Assembly (NCBI GenBank): GCA_905221605.1
Contig: CAJNDS010001365.1
Coordinates: 1 to 21,280, forward strand
Source: Symbiodinium natans
Taxonomy: Eukaryota > Sar > Dinophyceae > Suessiales > Symbiodiniaceae
DNA: 21,280 bases
Direction of reading: 5' to 3'
Numbering within the stretch: the stretch's first letter is position 1; the number at the start of each line of letters is the position of its first letter. This document shows, piece after piece, positions 8,410 through 15,613 of this stretch. The notes below the pieces were generated by a model. That model worked only from the letters and a program-made list of their open reading frames with translations. It had not been told where the DNA came from and did not search any database. Both the position numbers and the translations under genes were made by a program.

Positions 8410-9242
8410 CCAGGATGAACTTCGGCGCCGAAGAGTGTGCCTCCACGCACGGGACCTCTTCTTTCCTCCAATTAATGCCTGAAGCTAGGTGTGCTGGTGT
8501 GCAACACGTCACCAGGAGCGTAGAGACCCCGCCTTCTCCATTCTCCTGGTGCAGTTCTAGGCCAGCAGACTGCAGGCGTTTCCTTGCAGCTGCTTGTGAG
8601 CCCTGCAGGCACCCCGGCACGCAGTGTTCGTCAGTGCAAATCAACGACGTAGTCTCCACAGGCGTGCCGGCAACGCCTCAGGAAGTGCAGCGGCGCGGCT
8701 TTCGAGGAGCTCCAGCGATGGCTTCGGGCGAGGTGCTCAACGTGCCCGCAGACGGCCATTGTCTCTTTGCCTGCGCTGTGGCCGCCCGTGATGTGGATCG
8801 TCTCCGGAGTCTCAGTCAAGATGGGTTCGGGTTTCTGCGCTCCCAGCGCGAGGACCGTGAACTCGCTACGGCATGTGCCAGACTCCGTGCTATCGTAGCC
8901 GACAGGGCCGTCCACGATGGCAGGTATGATGTCGTCGACCAGCTCACATCGAGCAGCTTGCCTGAGGGAGCCATCCTGCATTACGTGGCAGAGTGGTTGG
9001 GAGGCTCCGTGCATGTGACTGTCGATGGGCTCGACACCGAGTATGACGTGCTCTTTGGCGAAGGACCCATTGTTTGCAAGTTGTTGCTCACATATCAGAC
9101 GGGCCCGGACGGAGCGCCTGCGCCGCACTATAACCTGGTGGGCAGTTGGATGGCACAGCTGAAGACGAGAAAGAGGTCTCGGGCCGAGCGTGCGAAGACT
9201 AGCGGTAGCAGTAGCAGCGCATCCAGCACAGCCTCGATGTAA
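8406..9242 (+). CDS. OTU-family cysteine protease (deubiquitinase-like)
   Basis: The OTU domain fills the C-terminal half of this 278-aa frame. The catalytic Cys loop reads VPADGHCLF, with Asp116, Gly117 and Cys119. The catalytic His motif is HYNLV, with His241. The spacing of about 120 residues fits OTU domains, which cleave ubiquitin or similar conjugates. A Lys/Arg stretch (253-263) and a Ser-rich tail follow, possibly a nuclear localisation signal. Residues 1-104 are unlike the family; Met105 (8718) right before the domain is the better start, or the upstream part is replaced by splicing at one of several AG sites. OTU proteases are carried by some Helitrons and Helentrons in other eukaryotes, so its presence 6 kb upstream of a Helitron Rep-helicase is suggestive. 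Hairpin H3 begins 73 bases after the stop. Confidence 0.85.
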   Translation: MTRMNFGAEECASTHGTSSFLQLMPEARCAGVQHVTRSVETPPSPFSWCSSRPADCRRFLAAACEPCRHPGTQCSSVQINDVVSTGVPATPQEVQRRGFRGAPAMASGEVLNVPADGHCLFACAVAARDVDRLRSLSQDGFGFLRSQREDRELATACARLRAIVADRAVHDGRYDVVDQLTSSSLPEGAILHYVAEWLGGSVHVTVDGLDTEYDVLFGEGPIVCKLLLTYQTGPDGAPAPHYNLVGSWMAQLKTRKRSRAERAKTSGSSSSASSTASM

Positions 9243-9314
9243 CGTGCAGGATAGACAATTTTGCTCCAGTGCCTTATTCGACACAAGCTCAGCTGTGCGC
9301 TTTCACCATTCTAT

Positions 9315-9340
9315 GCACGGCGCGGGCCTTGCCCCCGTGC
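9315..9340. other. Bulged triloop hairpin H3
   Basis: Outer arms GCACGG (9315-9320) and CCGTGC (9335-9340), 5'-side bulge CGC, inner arms GGGC (9324-9327) and GCCC (9331-9334), loop CTT. It lies in the presumed 3' UTR of the OTU gene. Confidence 0.85.
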
Positions 9341-9519
9341 GCCGCAAGTAGTGCACAACGGCTGTCGCAAAAAGATGTTCCCACTTCCTACCCGTAGAGT
9401 TCGACGCGACTCTGTGACAATGATTCGCATTCCTCGCTGCAATCTGGTCATGTGATTATACTTGAAATAACATTTTCGGCTCCAGCCCTTAAGCTTTTGA
9501 CACTCGGCAGGGCAGATCA

Positions 9520-9577
9520 AGCGAGCCAGTCATGCCACTGCCCCAGCCTCTATCCCAGAGGTGGGCATCATACACGT
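9520..9577. repeat. 58-bp dispersed repeat, copy 2
   Basis: Matches 7531-7588 in the same orientation with a single T-to-C difference. Similarity stops sharply on the right, after ATACACG, and on the left at AGCGAGCC. Translated on the minus strand both copies give AHLWDRGWGS, but the one difference changes an amino acid, so coding constraint is not shown. Confidence 0.92.
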
Positions 9578-9951
9578 CGTAAGCCGTGAGCAGCTGAGGT
9601 CGAATGTTGAGGACGACGCTCCGCAGCGCGTCCCCCGCAGGTCGAGTGGTTTTCTTGCATCTCAGCACTTCGAACACCTGCAGCTGTGAGGCGACGTGGG
9701 CCGCATGACCGAGCGGGGGCACGCGCCCGCCGCGAGGTGCATTATCACATTATCGGTTGCATGAGTGCTTGCCCTTCAGTGGAATATTTTCGGACTGCAG
9801 GCTATGGATGAGCAGGTGACTTTCCTTGACAATTGTTCATTTAGACATGTGACTACGTTGCTTCGCATGGGGCTAGCATCCGCGAGGTGGCGACGACTGT
9901 CTACCCAGACACGGACGAGGAGGCTGATCGGCTGGGGTACACTCTCATGCC
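9578..9951. other. Unassigned stretch
   Basis: No gene recognised. A strong hairpin of another type lies at 9611-9633: GGACG/CGTCC outer arms, one unpaired A, CGCT/AGCG inner arms, loop CCGC. At 9910-9923 the string CAGACACGGACGA(G) repeats the core of module A from the 2.9-5.9 kb array. Confidence 0.4.
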
Positions 9952-10224
9952 GTGCGCGCAGTCCTTGCGTGTGACAAGGTCGGAGTTCGCGCTGACACCC
10001 TTGTTCCCGAGGCACGACTGCGGCGCGCCTCACGTTGCTTGTCTCGACGCCTGCCAGGCGCGGGCTCCGCCATATCGCGACGTGATCCAGGCCCAGGCAA
10101 GACCACACGCGCGATGGCGTACGCTGCCGATGCGTTCAAACTCATAGTTTCCCAGGGGGGCTTCTTCGTCTTATACGTCCCCGCGGGGTATTATCTTGTG
10201 CTTGTCGTGGACCTGGCCTCATGA
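9952..10224 (+). CDS. Possible exon with P-loop-like motif
   Basis: A 90-aa frame whose middle reads DPGPGKTTRAMAYAADAF and then GGFFVLYVPAG. This resembles the Walker A and following strand of a P-loop helicase or ATPase. The first Gly of GxxxxGK is missing in this frame, but an AG at about 10089-10090 could be a 3' splice site placing GPGKTT after an upstream exon. A GT after GTCCCCGCGG (near 10188) could be a donor. No downstream Walker B or other motif could be joined in frame, so this may be a gene fragment or chance. Confidence 0.25.
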   Translation: MRAVLACDKVGVRADTLVPEARLRRASRCLSRRLPGAGSAISRRDPGPGKTTRAMAYAADAFKLIVSQGGFFVLYVPAGYYLVLVVDLAS

Positions 10225-11294
10225 TGCTGTTTGTGCGCACAGCTGCTCGGTGTTGCCTCTGCGCCTTGTCCTTTTGCTTTGTCAGGTTGTGATCGGGCCG
10301 GCCCCCTTGTGAGAGGCCGACTCCGGGGCCGACGACATGGACTACCTTCCGCGCGCCGCGCAGCTGGAGTGTTTAACGGTGCGCTGCAAGTCTTGCGCGT
10401 GCAACCCGACTAGTGCGCTGTACTGTAAAGTTGTGTTTGAGACATGGCACGGTAAACTTCGTGTGCAGGGGAATATTGGATCCCGTTCAAGGCATTAGGA
10501 CGTTCAACTCGTCCCAGAAATTAACTCCGACTAGCGTATCCGAGGCAAAGACCAGCTCGGTTTGGTGTGTCACGGCGGCATCAACATCTCAGGTCCTAAG
10601 TTTCGGGCAGCATTTCTACACCTCTATACAGAAGCTTCGTTCTGCACGGTAGACCACGTAATCCTGCATACACGAAGCGGTAGTATCTGAATTGGGACCT
10701 TCGCAGTTTTCATCCGACACACCAGACTCAGCGACGAATCAGCAAAGCGCGCATGCAAAATTGCACATATGTGAGGCGTGTCCTGGATTGGTCTAGGGCG
10801 CTTTGGATAGTTTGCCACTGTCGCACGTCTGCATGGAAACTGCTTGGAGACGATGTAGGCATGTCATTCGTACCTCCCGCTCCCGCATCAGGTTGTACGA
10901 CGAAGACCGGTGAACATGTCTTCAGTGCCTCAGAACATGTTTCGGTTCTGTGTCGAGTTGGTTGCATCACCCAAGGCGTGAGCTCACAGCAGCCATAGGC
11001 TTTAGAAGATACATCATCCGCATATACATAAATCGATAAACCAGAAAAAAGGGCGCTGTCTCTAACTGTCAACCCTGACCTCGGGCATGTGCTCGATGTC
11101 CACGTCGACTCGGGCTTGGATCTATATCGCAACGTCCGCGAATACGAAAAAGATCACGTTGAGTGTTCGTATGCATTGACAGGCTTGTGTGGTCGAGGCA
11201 CTGAAGTCGACATGCTTACACGGCTGACCCTTGAACCCGTTCAGGCATCAGTGCTCAGACTCATACTGTAAACCTGACCGTCCTCAGCTGGACC
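10225..11294. other. Mostly unassigned stretch before the 379-aa ORF
   Basis: A good 3' splice-like signal (CCTTTTGCTTTGTCAG) ends at 10285. After it, a 53-aa frame from ATG 10337 is Cys-rich (CLTVRCKSCAC), possibly metal-binding. Frames at 10753-10998 (81 aa) and 11089-11271 (60 aa) show no recognised domain. Any of these could be exons of an unrecognised spliced gene. Confidence 0.35.
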
Positions 11295-12434
11295 ATGTGG
11301 AGCGGTAAGAAGGGCAGCGGCAAAGGCAAAGGGTCCAAGGGCAAGACTCCGGCTTGGGCTTCGGACGGTTGGGCGTCCTCGTGGTCGGCCTACAACGAAC
11401 CTTGGAATGCCAATCGAGAGTCGCCTCAGGAATCTTATGCCTGGGGGTCTTGGGGCAGCGATGGCAAGGGAGGCAAAGACGACGGCAAGGGCAAGACCAA
11501 AGAGTATGTGCCTCGGCTCGAGGGACGCTACGCCTTGGCGAAGGCCGTGCTGCGTCCATACGCGGACGAGCATGGCAAGGCCGTCTACGCTAGCACCTCT
11601 GTCAAGGACCTGTTCGGCAAGGACAGCATGCGTCAAGTCCTGGACTCGCGCAACTGCGAGCTAGTTCGACGCCCTTCTGTAGGTCTCTCCACCATATCCG
11701 GATCGGCGCGAGCCCTCTCCAATTGTCTAGACACCTACTTGGAGGAAGGCGAAGGAACGCCCTCTGCGGTGTTGGGGCGATTTGCGGAGTTCTTCCAGAC
11801 TGCTGAAGCAAAAGCCTTCATTGCAGCTTGCGAGGTTTTGGTGAAAGAGCGCACCTCGGAGACGAGCAAGGCTAAGCTGGAGGATGCGCTCCAGACATGG
11901 TGTATGTTCTACCGCACACACAAGGCTGTGATTTCCAAGATGCTTCCAGAGGTTCTCGCCTTTGTGAGCACAGTCTACCTTGGAGGCATCCAAATGCTCG
12001 AGGCTGTGACCATGTGCAACGCCCTCTCCAATTGGGCGCACAAGATACCGACTACGACGTCGAATGCTGCCACGCTGGGCTCGTGGCAATCCTCCCCGAA
12101 AGACCTCGGCCTCATGAAGAAATTCTTGATGGAATCGTTGCGCCAGAGACACGAGGACAGCGCAGGTTGGCATCGTAAGGGCCTTCAAGGAGGCGACAGC
12201 GACGACGAAGAGGAAGCCTGGGGCGTCAAGATGTCAAAAAGGCCCGCGCCCAGTTCTTCGGAGTCCTCAAACAGCTCGGAGAAGGCGCGCAAGAAAGCCA
12301 AGAAGGAAGCAAAGAAGCATGCCAAGAAGGAGCGAAAGACGGCGGAGCGCGAGAAGAAAGAGCCTGAGCGAGAGGGTGCGACTGGAGCGGAACTTGGTCG
12401 GGAGGACGCCTCGGCCGTGGAGGAAGAGAAGTGA
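11295..12434 (+). CDS. 379-aa Gly/Lys-rich protein of unknown function
   Basis: An intact single-exon frame with a layered composition. Residues 1-70 are rich in Gly, Lys, Ser and Trp (GSGKGKGSKGK and repeated WxS/WG motifs). Residues 71-295 form a mixed, mainly helical region with no family I recognise. Residues 301-307 are acidic (DSDDEEE), 316-330 Ser-rich, and 331-360 strongly basic with alternating Lys/Ala/Glu (KARKKAKKEAKKHAKKERK). The last part resembles a nuclear localisation signal and could form a charged helix. A Gly/Lys-rich start, folded middle and charged tail would suit a nucleic-acid-binding or chromatin-associated protein, but that is inference. It lies on the same strand 3.2 kb before the Rep-helicase. 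A degenerate hairpin (about 12445-12468) and H4 (12656) follow its stop. Confidence 0.8.
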   Translation: MWSGKKGSGKGKGSKGKTPAWASDGWASSWSAYNEPWNANRESPQESYAWGSWGSDGKGGKDDGKGKTKEYVPRLEGRYALAKAVLRPYADEHGKAVYASTSVKDLFGKDSMRQVLDSRNCELVRRPSVGLSTISGSARALSNCLDTYLEEGEGTPSAVLGRFAEFFQTAEAKAFIAACEVLVKERTSETSKAKLEDALQTWCMFYRTHKAVISKMLPEVLAFVSTVYLGGIQMLEAVTMCNALSNWAHKIPTTTSNAATLGSWQSSPKDLGLMKKFLMESLRQRHEDSAGWHRKGLQGGDSDDEEEAWGVKMSKRPAPSSSESSNSSEKARKKAKKEAKKHAKKERKTAEREKKEPEREGATGAELGREDASAVEEEK

Positions 12435-12444
12435 CACTCTCGAA

Positions 12445-12468
12445 TGCGCGCCAGCCGCCGGCTGCACA
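12445..12468. other. Degenerate bulged triloop hairpin
   Basis: Inner arms CAGCC (12452-12456) and GGCTG (12460-12464) with loop GCC; 5'-side CGC unpaired; outer TGCG/CACA pairs at three of four positions. It begins 11 bases after the stop of the 379-aa ORF. It follows the H1-H6 plan but is weaker. Confidence 0.45.
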
Positions 12469-12615
12469 GCAGCAAGCATTGCCCTACCCTTACTAGCCAG
12501 TGCTCCTTGGTGGCTCCACTCTTTGTGGTCTCGTGTTCATAGGTAGCCGGGGTAGACTCAAGCCTAAAGTCGCAAACTAATGCGTCCCATGCGTATTCTC
12601 ATCGTAAGCCCATCA

Positions 12616-12776
12616 GAGCACCGGCGCTGACACCTGCTGCACTTTCTTTGTTCTTTGCGGAGCGGGCCCTGCCCCCGCAGAGACCTACCTGCCCATGCCC
12701 AGAAAACGTTTGAGCGTGCCAGACTTTCAGATCATGATTGCATGTGTGTGTGGAGCAGACGTTGCCTGTCTCGACG
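12616..12776 (+). repeat. Duplicated ~160-bp 3' block, copy 1
   Basis: Matches 14292-14454. The right 100 bases differ by about one substitution and a 4-base indel (GTAC), while the left 45 bases differ at several sites. The block contains hairpin H4 and ends TTGCCTGTCTCGACG. A shorter echo, GTTGCTTGTCTCGACG, lies near 10034-10049. Confidence 0.9.
12656..12679. other. Bulged triloop hairpin H4
   Basis: Outer arms TGCGG/CCGCA, 5'-side bulge AGC, inner arms GGGC/GCCC, loop CCT. It starts 222 bases after the stop of the 379-aa ORF. Confidence 0.85.
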
Positions 12777-12922
12777 AGCTTCAGCCGCTCTCCTTGTGAG
12801 ATGTTGTAGTGCTGCAGCATACATTGACAGGCTAGCCTTGGCAGTGCGGTCATGTTCCATGAAGCAGGTCGAACATCTGCTGTGTTCCGATTTCCATCAA
12901 CCAGTGTCTGAAAGGCGCACTC

Positions 12923-13267
12923 ATGGCGATGATTCTGGTCGTCCTGGCGGTGTTCGTGGTGCGCGGGGCTAAGCCGTCGTCTTCTCCTGGCACGCGCGTA
13001 GGAATTCCGTCATTGCAGCAACCTGAGGCGCGCTTGGACTGCGGGCAACGCTCAGCTCACGCAGCTGGATCCAACCTCTTCGTCCTCTTCATCATCCTCC
13101 TCCGGGCATCCTGCGTCGTTGATGTGTTCTTTTTTAAGTATATACACACCATCTTGTCTGGCAGGACTTCGAGCTCAAGCGAGGTGCCTACGCCCAAGGT
13201 CCGGCGTCGCATGCAGCGCAGACACGCACCGCAGACGAGCGGGGGCTGTCAACAACAATCTGACTAG
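12923..13267 (+). CDS. Hypothetical small membrane protein (114 aa)
   Basis: Starts MAMILVVLAVFVVRGA, a hydrophobic N-terminus that could be a signal peptide or membrane anchor. A second hydrophobic stretch is at residues 51-72, and the tail is basic. A second copy of the N-terminus (MAMILIVLPAYVVPGA) occurs at 14689. The two are preceded by matching codons (CLKGAL and CLSGAL), with mostly conservative changes between them. This supports translation of the first 20 or so residues. The similarity ends after that, so the true downstream exon may differ. Function unknown. Confidence 0.35.
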   Translation: MAMILVVLAVFVVRGAKPSSSPGTRVGIPSLQQPEARLDCGQRSAHAAGSNLFVLFIILLRASCVVDVFFFKYIHTILSGRTSSSSEVPTPKVRRRMQRRHAPQTSGGCQQQSD

Positions 13268-13583
13268 GAGAACGGACTTGCAGATCGAGAGTCCTCGGCC
13301 CACGACATTCGCCATGAAACGGTTCGAGGCGTGCCATCTTCCTCTGCTTCGAGGCACTCTGTCGCGCTTGCTCGTTCGTTGTGATGGAGAGAGTCTTGCG
13401 TTGTCGAGCAGGACCCTCAATGTGAACGAAGTGACGACCTCGAAAGCCCGCGTTGAACCATCCGCCGAGAGGCCGCATCCTTTTAGAAGCTACACATGCA
13501 GTGAGAAATTGGCGAGCGCGCGCGCGCGATGACCCTTTGACTGCTCAGGACGCCGGCGCGTCGAAGACCCCGCGCTCGAAAGA
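13268..13583. other. No gene recognised
   Basis: A 137-aa + frame (13119-13532) overlaps the previous hypothetical gene in another frame and shows no domain. The left-hand bases of this stretch give no repeat or RNA signal. Confidence 0.4.
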
Positions 13584-14293
13584 ATGACAGAGGCGTGCAT
13601 CTGTGGCGTGTGCCAGGCGGTGAAGAAGAATGCAGAGGACATCGCGATCTGCCTTGCGTGCTCGCGCTGGATGGCTCCGGCGGTCCGGGTGCGGCGAACG
13701 AGTCCGGCTACTGTGTTTTCTGTAGCAGTGTGCGTTTTGAGCAATTGTCGTGGCTGCGTGATGGCCGCGTCGTGACAAGAGCCCTGGGATGCCTTTCGGA
13801 AGCTAGCAGAAGAGAGGCTCTCCGATTAATTGAGGTACATGGGGGCAAGAACATGGCAGCGGACTTCGAGAAACGTGTGGCACGTGCTCTGCACCGGAAG
13901 GACCCGGCACGCGCCAAGCGACGTGCCCGGGGTAGATACAACAAGAACCAAAATGTCCGAGGCAGGAGGTGCAAGGAGGAGGTACGCCGGAGCATGGAAG
14001 GCTTCGACAAGGAGACGGATTGTTGGGGCATCGCCTCGGTGGCGAAAAGTCGGAAGACCGATCGCAAAGGAGATGCTACGAGAAGCTGTGACGAGAAGCT
14101 GGCTGTCTCGGGCATCCGAGTCAGGAAAAAGCTCGCGCCTACTACGTCCTGGGGCGTGAGAACAGTGAGAACCTCGAGGAAGTCTCGCAAGTCCGACAAA
14201 TCCCGAGACACATCTAGCACGGGTGAAAGCGCGCGTGCAACAGGAGAGGACAGGCCTCCAGCTGGTGGAACAGACCGGGAGGAGGCGTCCTGA
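13584..14293 (+). pseudogene. CxxC-finger basic protein, apparently frameshifted
   Basis: The start at 13584 gives CICGVCQ and CLACSRWM, two Cys pairs with a Trp as in PHD/RING-like zinc fingers. The frame then loses sense. A second frame, open from 13595 to 14293, supplies a further pair (GYCVFC, near 13708) and a long Lys/Arg/Ser-rich C-terminus. A single frame change between about 13662 and 13700 would unite the three pairs. The intervening bases hold no intron of credible length, so a recent indel or sequence error is likeliest. The basic tail suggests nucleic-acid or chromatin contact. Its 3' end runs into the duplicated block with hairpin H5, 37 bases after the stop. It could instead be an intact 232-aa protein from 13595, but that N-terminus looks unlike a folded domain. 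Confidence 0.45.
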
Positions 14294-14454
14294 GCGCCGT
14301 CGCTCACCTGCCGCATTTTCGTTGTTCTTTGCGGAGCGGGCCCTGCCCCCGCAGAGACCGTACTACCTGCCCATGCCCAGAAAACGTTTGAGCGTGCCAG
14401 ACTTTCAGATCATGACTGCATGTGTGTGTGGAGCAGACGTTGCCTGTCTCGACG
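14292..14454 (+). repeat. Duplicated ~160-bp 3' block, copy 2
   Basis: Copy of 12616-12776, beginning at the stop codon of the CxxC ORF. Beyond it, similarity to the first locus resumes near 14630-14735 (the GALMAMIL segment), so the duplication may have been larger and later diverged. Confidence 0.9.
14330..14353. other. Bulged triloop hairpin H5
   Basis: Identical in sequence to H4: outer TGCGG/CCGCA, bulge AGC, inner GGGC/GCCC, loop CCT. Confidence 0.85.
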
Positions 14455-14628
14455 TGCCATTTCTACCATGGTGAGTTCGACACGTGATGCGGCTACAGCA
14501 GTCGGAGCCACGTGTGTTTGCCGAGACGAGGTTACCTGTTACTTCGAGCTCTCAACGCTTGATCTTTGTAGATCCCCGCAGCTCCTCTTCTCAAGTCAGC
14601 GTCGACAGCTCGGTTATTCGTTTCAGGG

Positions 14629-14781
14629 ATGGATCGAGCGCATCTGCTGCGCCCGCTCTCACCCAGCTACTGTCTGTCAGGCGCACTCATGGCGATGATT
14701 CTCATCGTCCTTCCAGCATATGTGGTGCCTGGGGCTCAGTCGATCGATTCCCACGAACAGCATCGGCGAATCAATCAATGA
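14629..14781 (+). CDS. Hydrophobic 50-aa ORF (paralogue of 12923 N-terminus)
   Basis: Reads ...CLSGALMAMILIVLPAYVVPGAQ and then stops. It is similar at protein level to the start of the 12923 frame, including codons before that frame's ATG. It therefore may begin at 14629 or be a 5' exon. Its TGA overlaps the ATG of the small two-exon gene (ATGA). Given the intron-rich setting, it may be spliced to that gene. Function unknown. Confidence 0.35.
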   Translation: MDRAHLLRPLSPSYCLSGALMAMILIVLPAYVVPGAQSIDSHEQHRRINQ

Positions 14782-15028
14782 CATGCCTAAGGACAACAGT
14801 CGCAGTCCTCACAAGTGAGGAGCACCGCAACTTGCTGCAGGCTGGCTCCTTGAGCAGGCCTGGCCAGGCATGGCTGTCTACTCTCGCGTGTTCGTCTTTC
14901 AGGCCTTGCGCGACCTCGATGAACAGGAAGGCCACACGGATGCCAGGCTTGCTGCAAGGATTGCCAGGCTCGCGTGCGGTGCTCGGCTCGCCGTTGTTCT
15001 AAAAATCAGGTCGCGAGTTGCTGTGTAG
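14778..15028 (+). CDS. Small two-exon protein, copy 2 (62 aa)
   Basis: Exons 14778-14840 and 14903-15028, a paralogue of the gene at 8168-8409. Exon 1 is 21 codons and ends LTSEEHRNLLQ. Exon 2 begins ALRDLDEQEGHTDA and continues RLAARIARLA. About half the residues match copy 1 across both exons, and the match holds only if the intron is removed. The 3' splice site has a good pyrimidine tract (TTCGTCTTTCAG). The tails after about residue 45 differ between copies. Read without splicing, the frame from 14484 runs to 15002 but loses all similarity. Unknown function; the conserved core L-T-x-E-E-x-R-N-L-L-Q and E-G-H-x-D-A could mark a small helical interaction module. Confidence 0.6.
14841..14902 (+). 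other. Predicted 62-bp GC-AG intron
   Basis: Begins GCTGGCTCC after CTGCAG and ends GTTCGTCTTTCAG before GCCTTGCGC. AGGC flanks both junctions. It sits at the same codon boundary as the 47-bp intron of copy 1, but the intron sequences do not align. Confidence 0.65.
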
Positions 15029-15613
15029 GGTTGCAGCTACAAGGAACCACATCCCGGACGACGCGTGCGACGTCGCCACCGCACCGGGCTGGCCGCCTTC
15101 CTGCCTTGCTCTTTCGTGCTTTCCGTGTCTCGCTCTCTCTCCTTGCTCTGTAACTTTCCAGGTTCTTGATGCTTGATGTGAGGAGTGAGGCCTCGCCGCC
15201 TTCACCCTTTTCTTTCGAAGACAGGCCAGGCCAGACGCCACGCTTCGCTGCAGAAGGGCCAAACATCTAGCCGATGTCGTTTTCGAGCGACATGCGTCCG
15301 ATGCCTCGGGCATGTGACTGAGGTTTCGAATCATCGCCGTCAGTGATGAGGAGTCGTTAGCCCGGAAAATGTCGCAGAGACACGTTGATCATGCTCAAGA
15401 GCTGTGTACCACACTCAGAGACAGCACACTGTCCTCAGGTCATGCAACGATTCTCAAAGAGACGGTGATCCGAAGGATGCGTGGCCGGGCTCTTATAATC
15501 AACGATTGTAGAAGCTTGAACGGCTTGAACGCATAACCAATACTATACTAAGGGGTATTCCCGACCCTGTCGGTGCATCACAGCGCCAGCCTTAGCAGAA
15601 CCATGCGTAATCT
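15029..15613. other. Intergenic region upstream of the Rep-helicase
   Basis: No gene recognised. A short pyrimidine-rich stretch (CTCGCTCTCTCTCCTTGCTC) lies near 15130-15149. Minus-strand frames at 15006-15334 show no domain. Candidate trans-splice acceptor AGs lie just upstream of the gene, for example CGCATAG near 15636-15642, but none can be proved. Confidence 0.4.
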
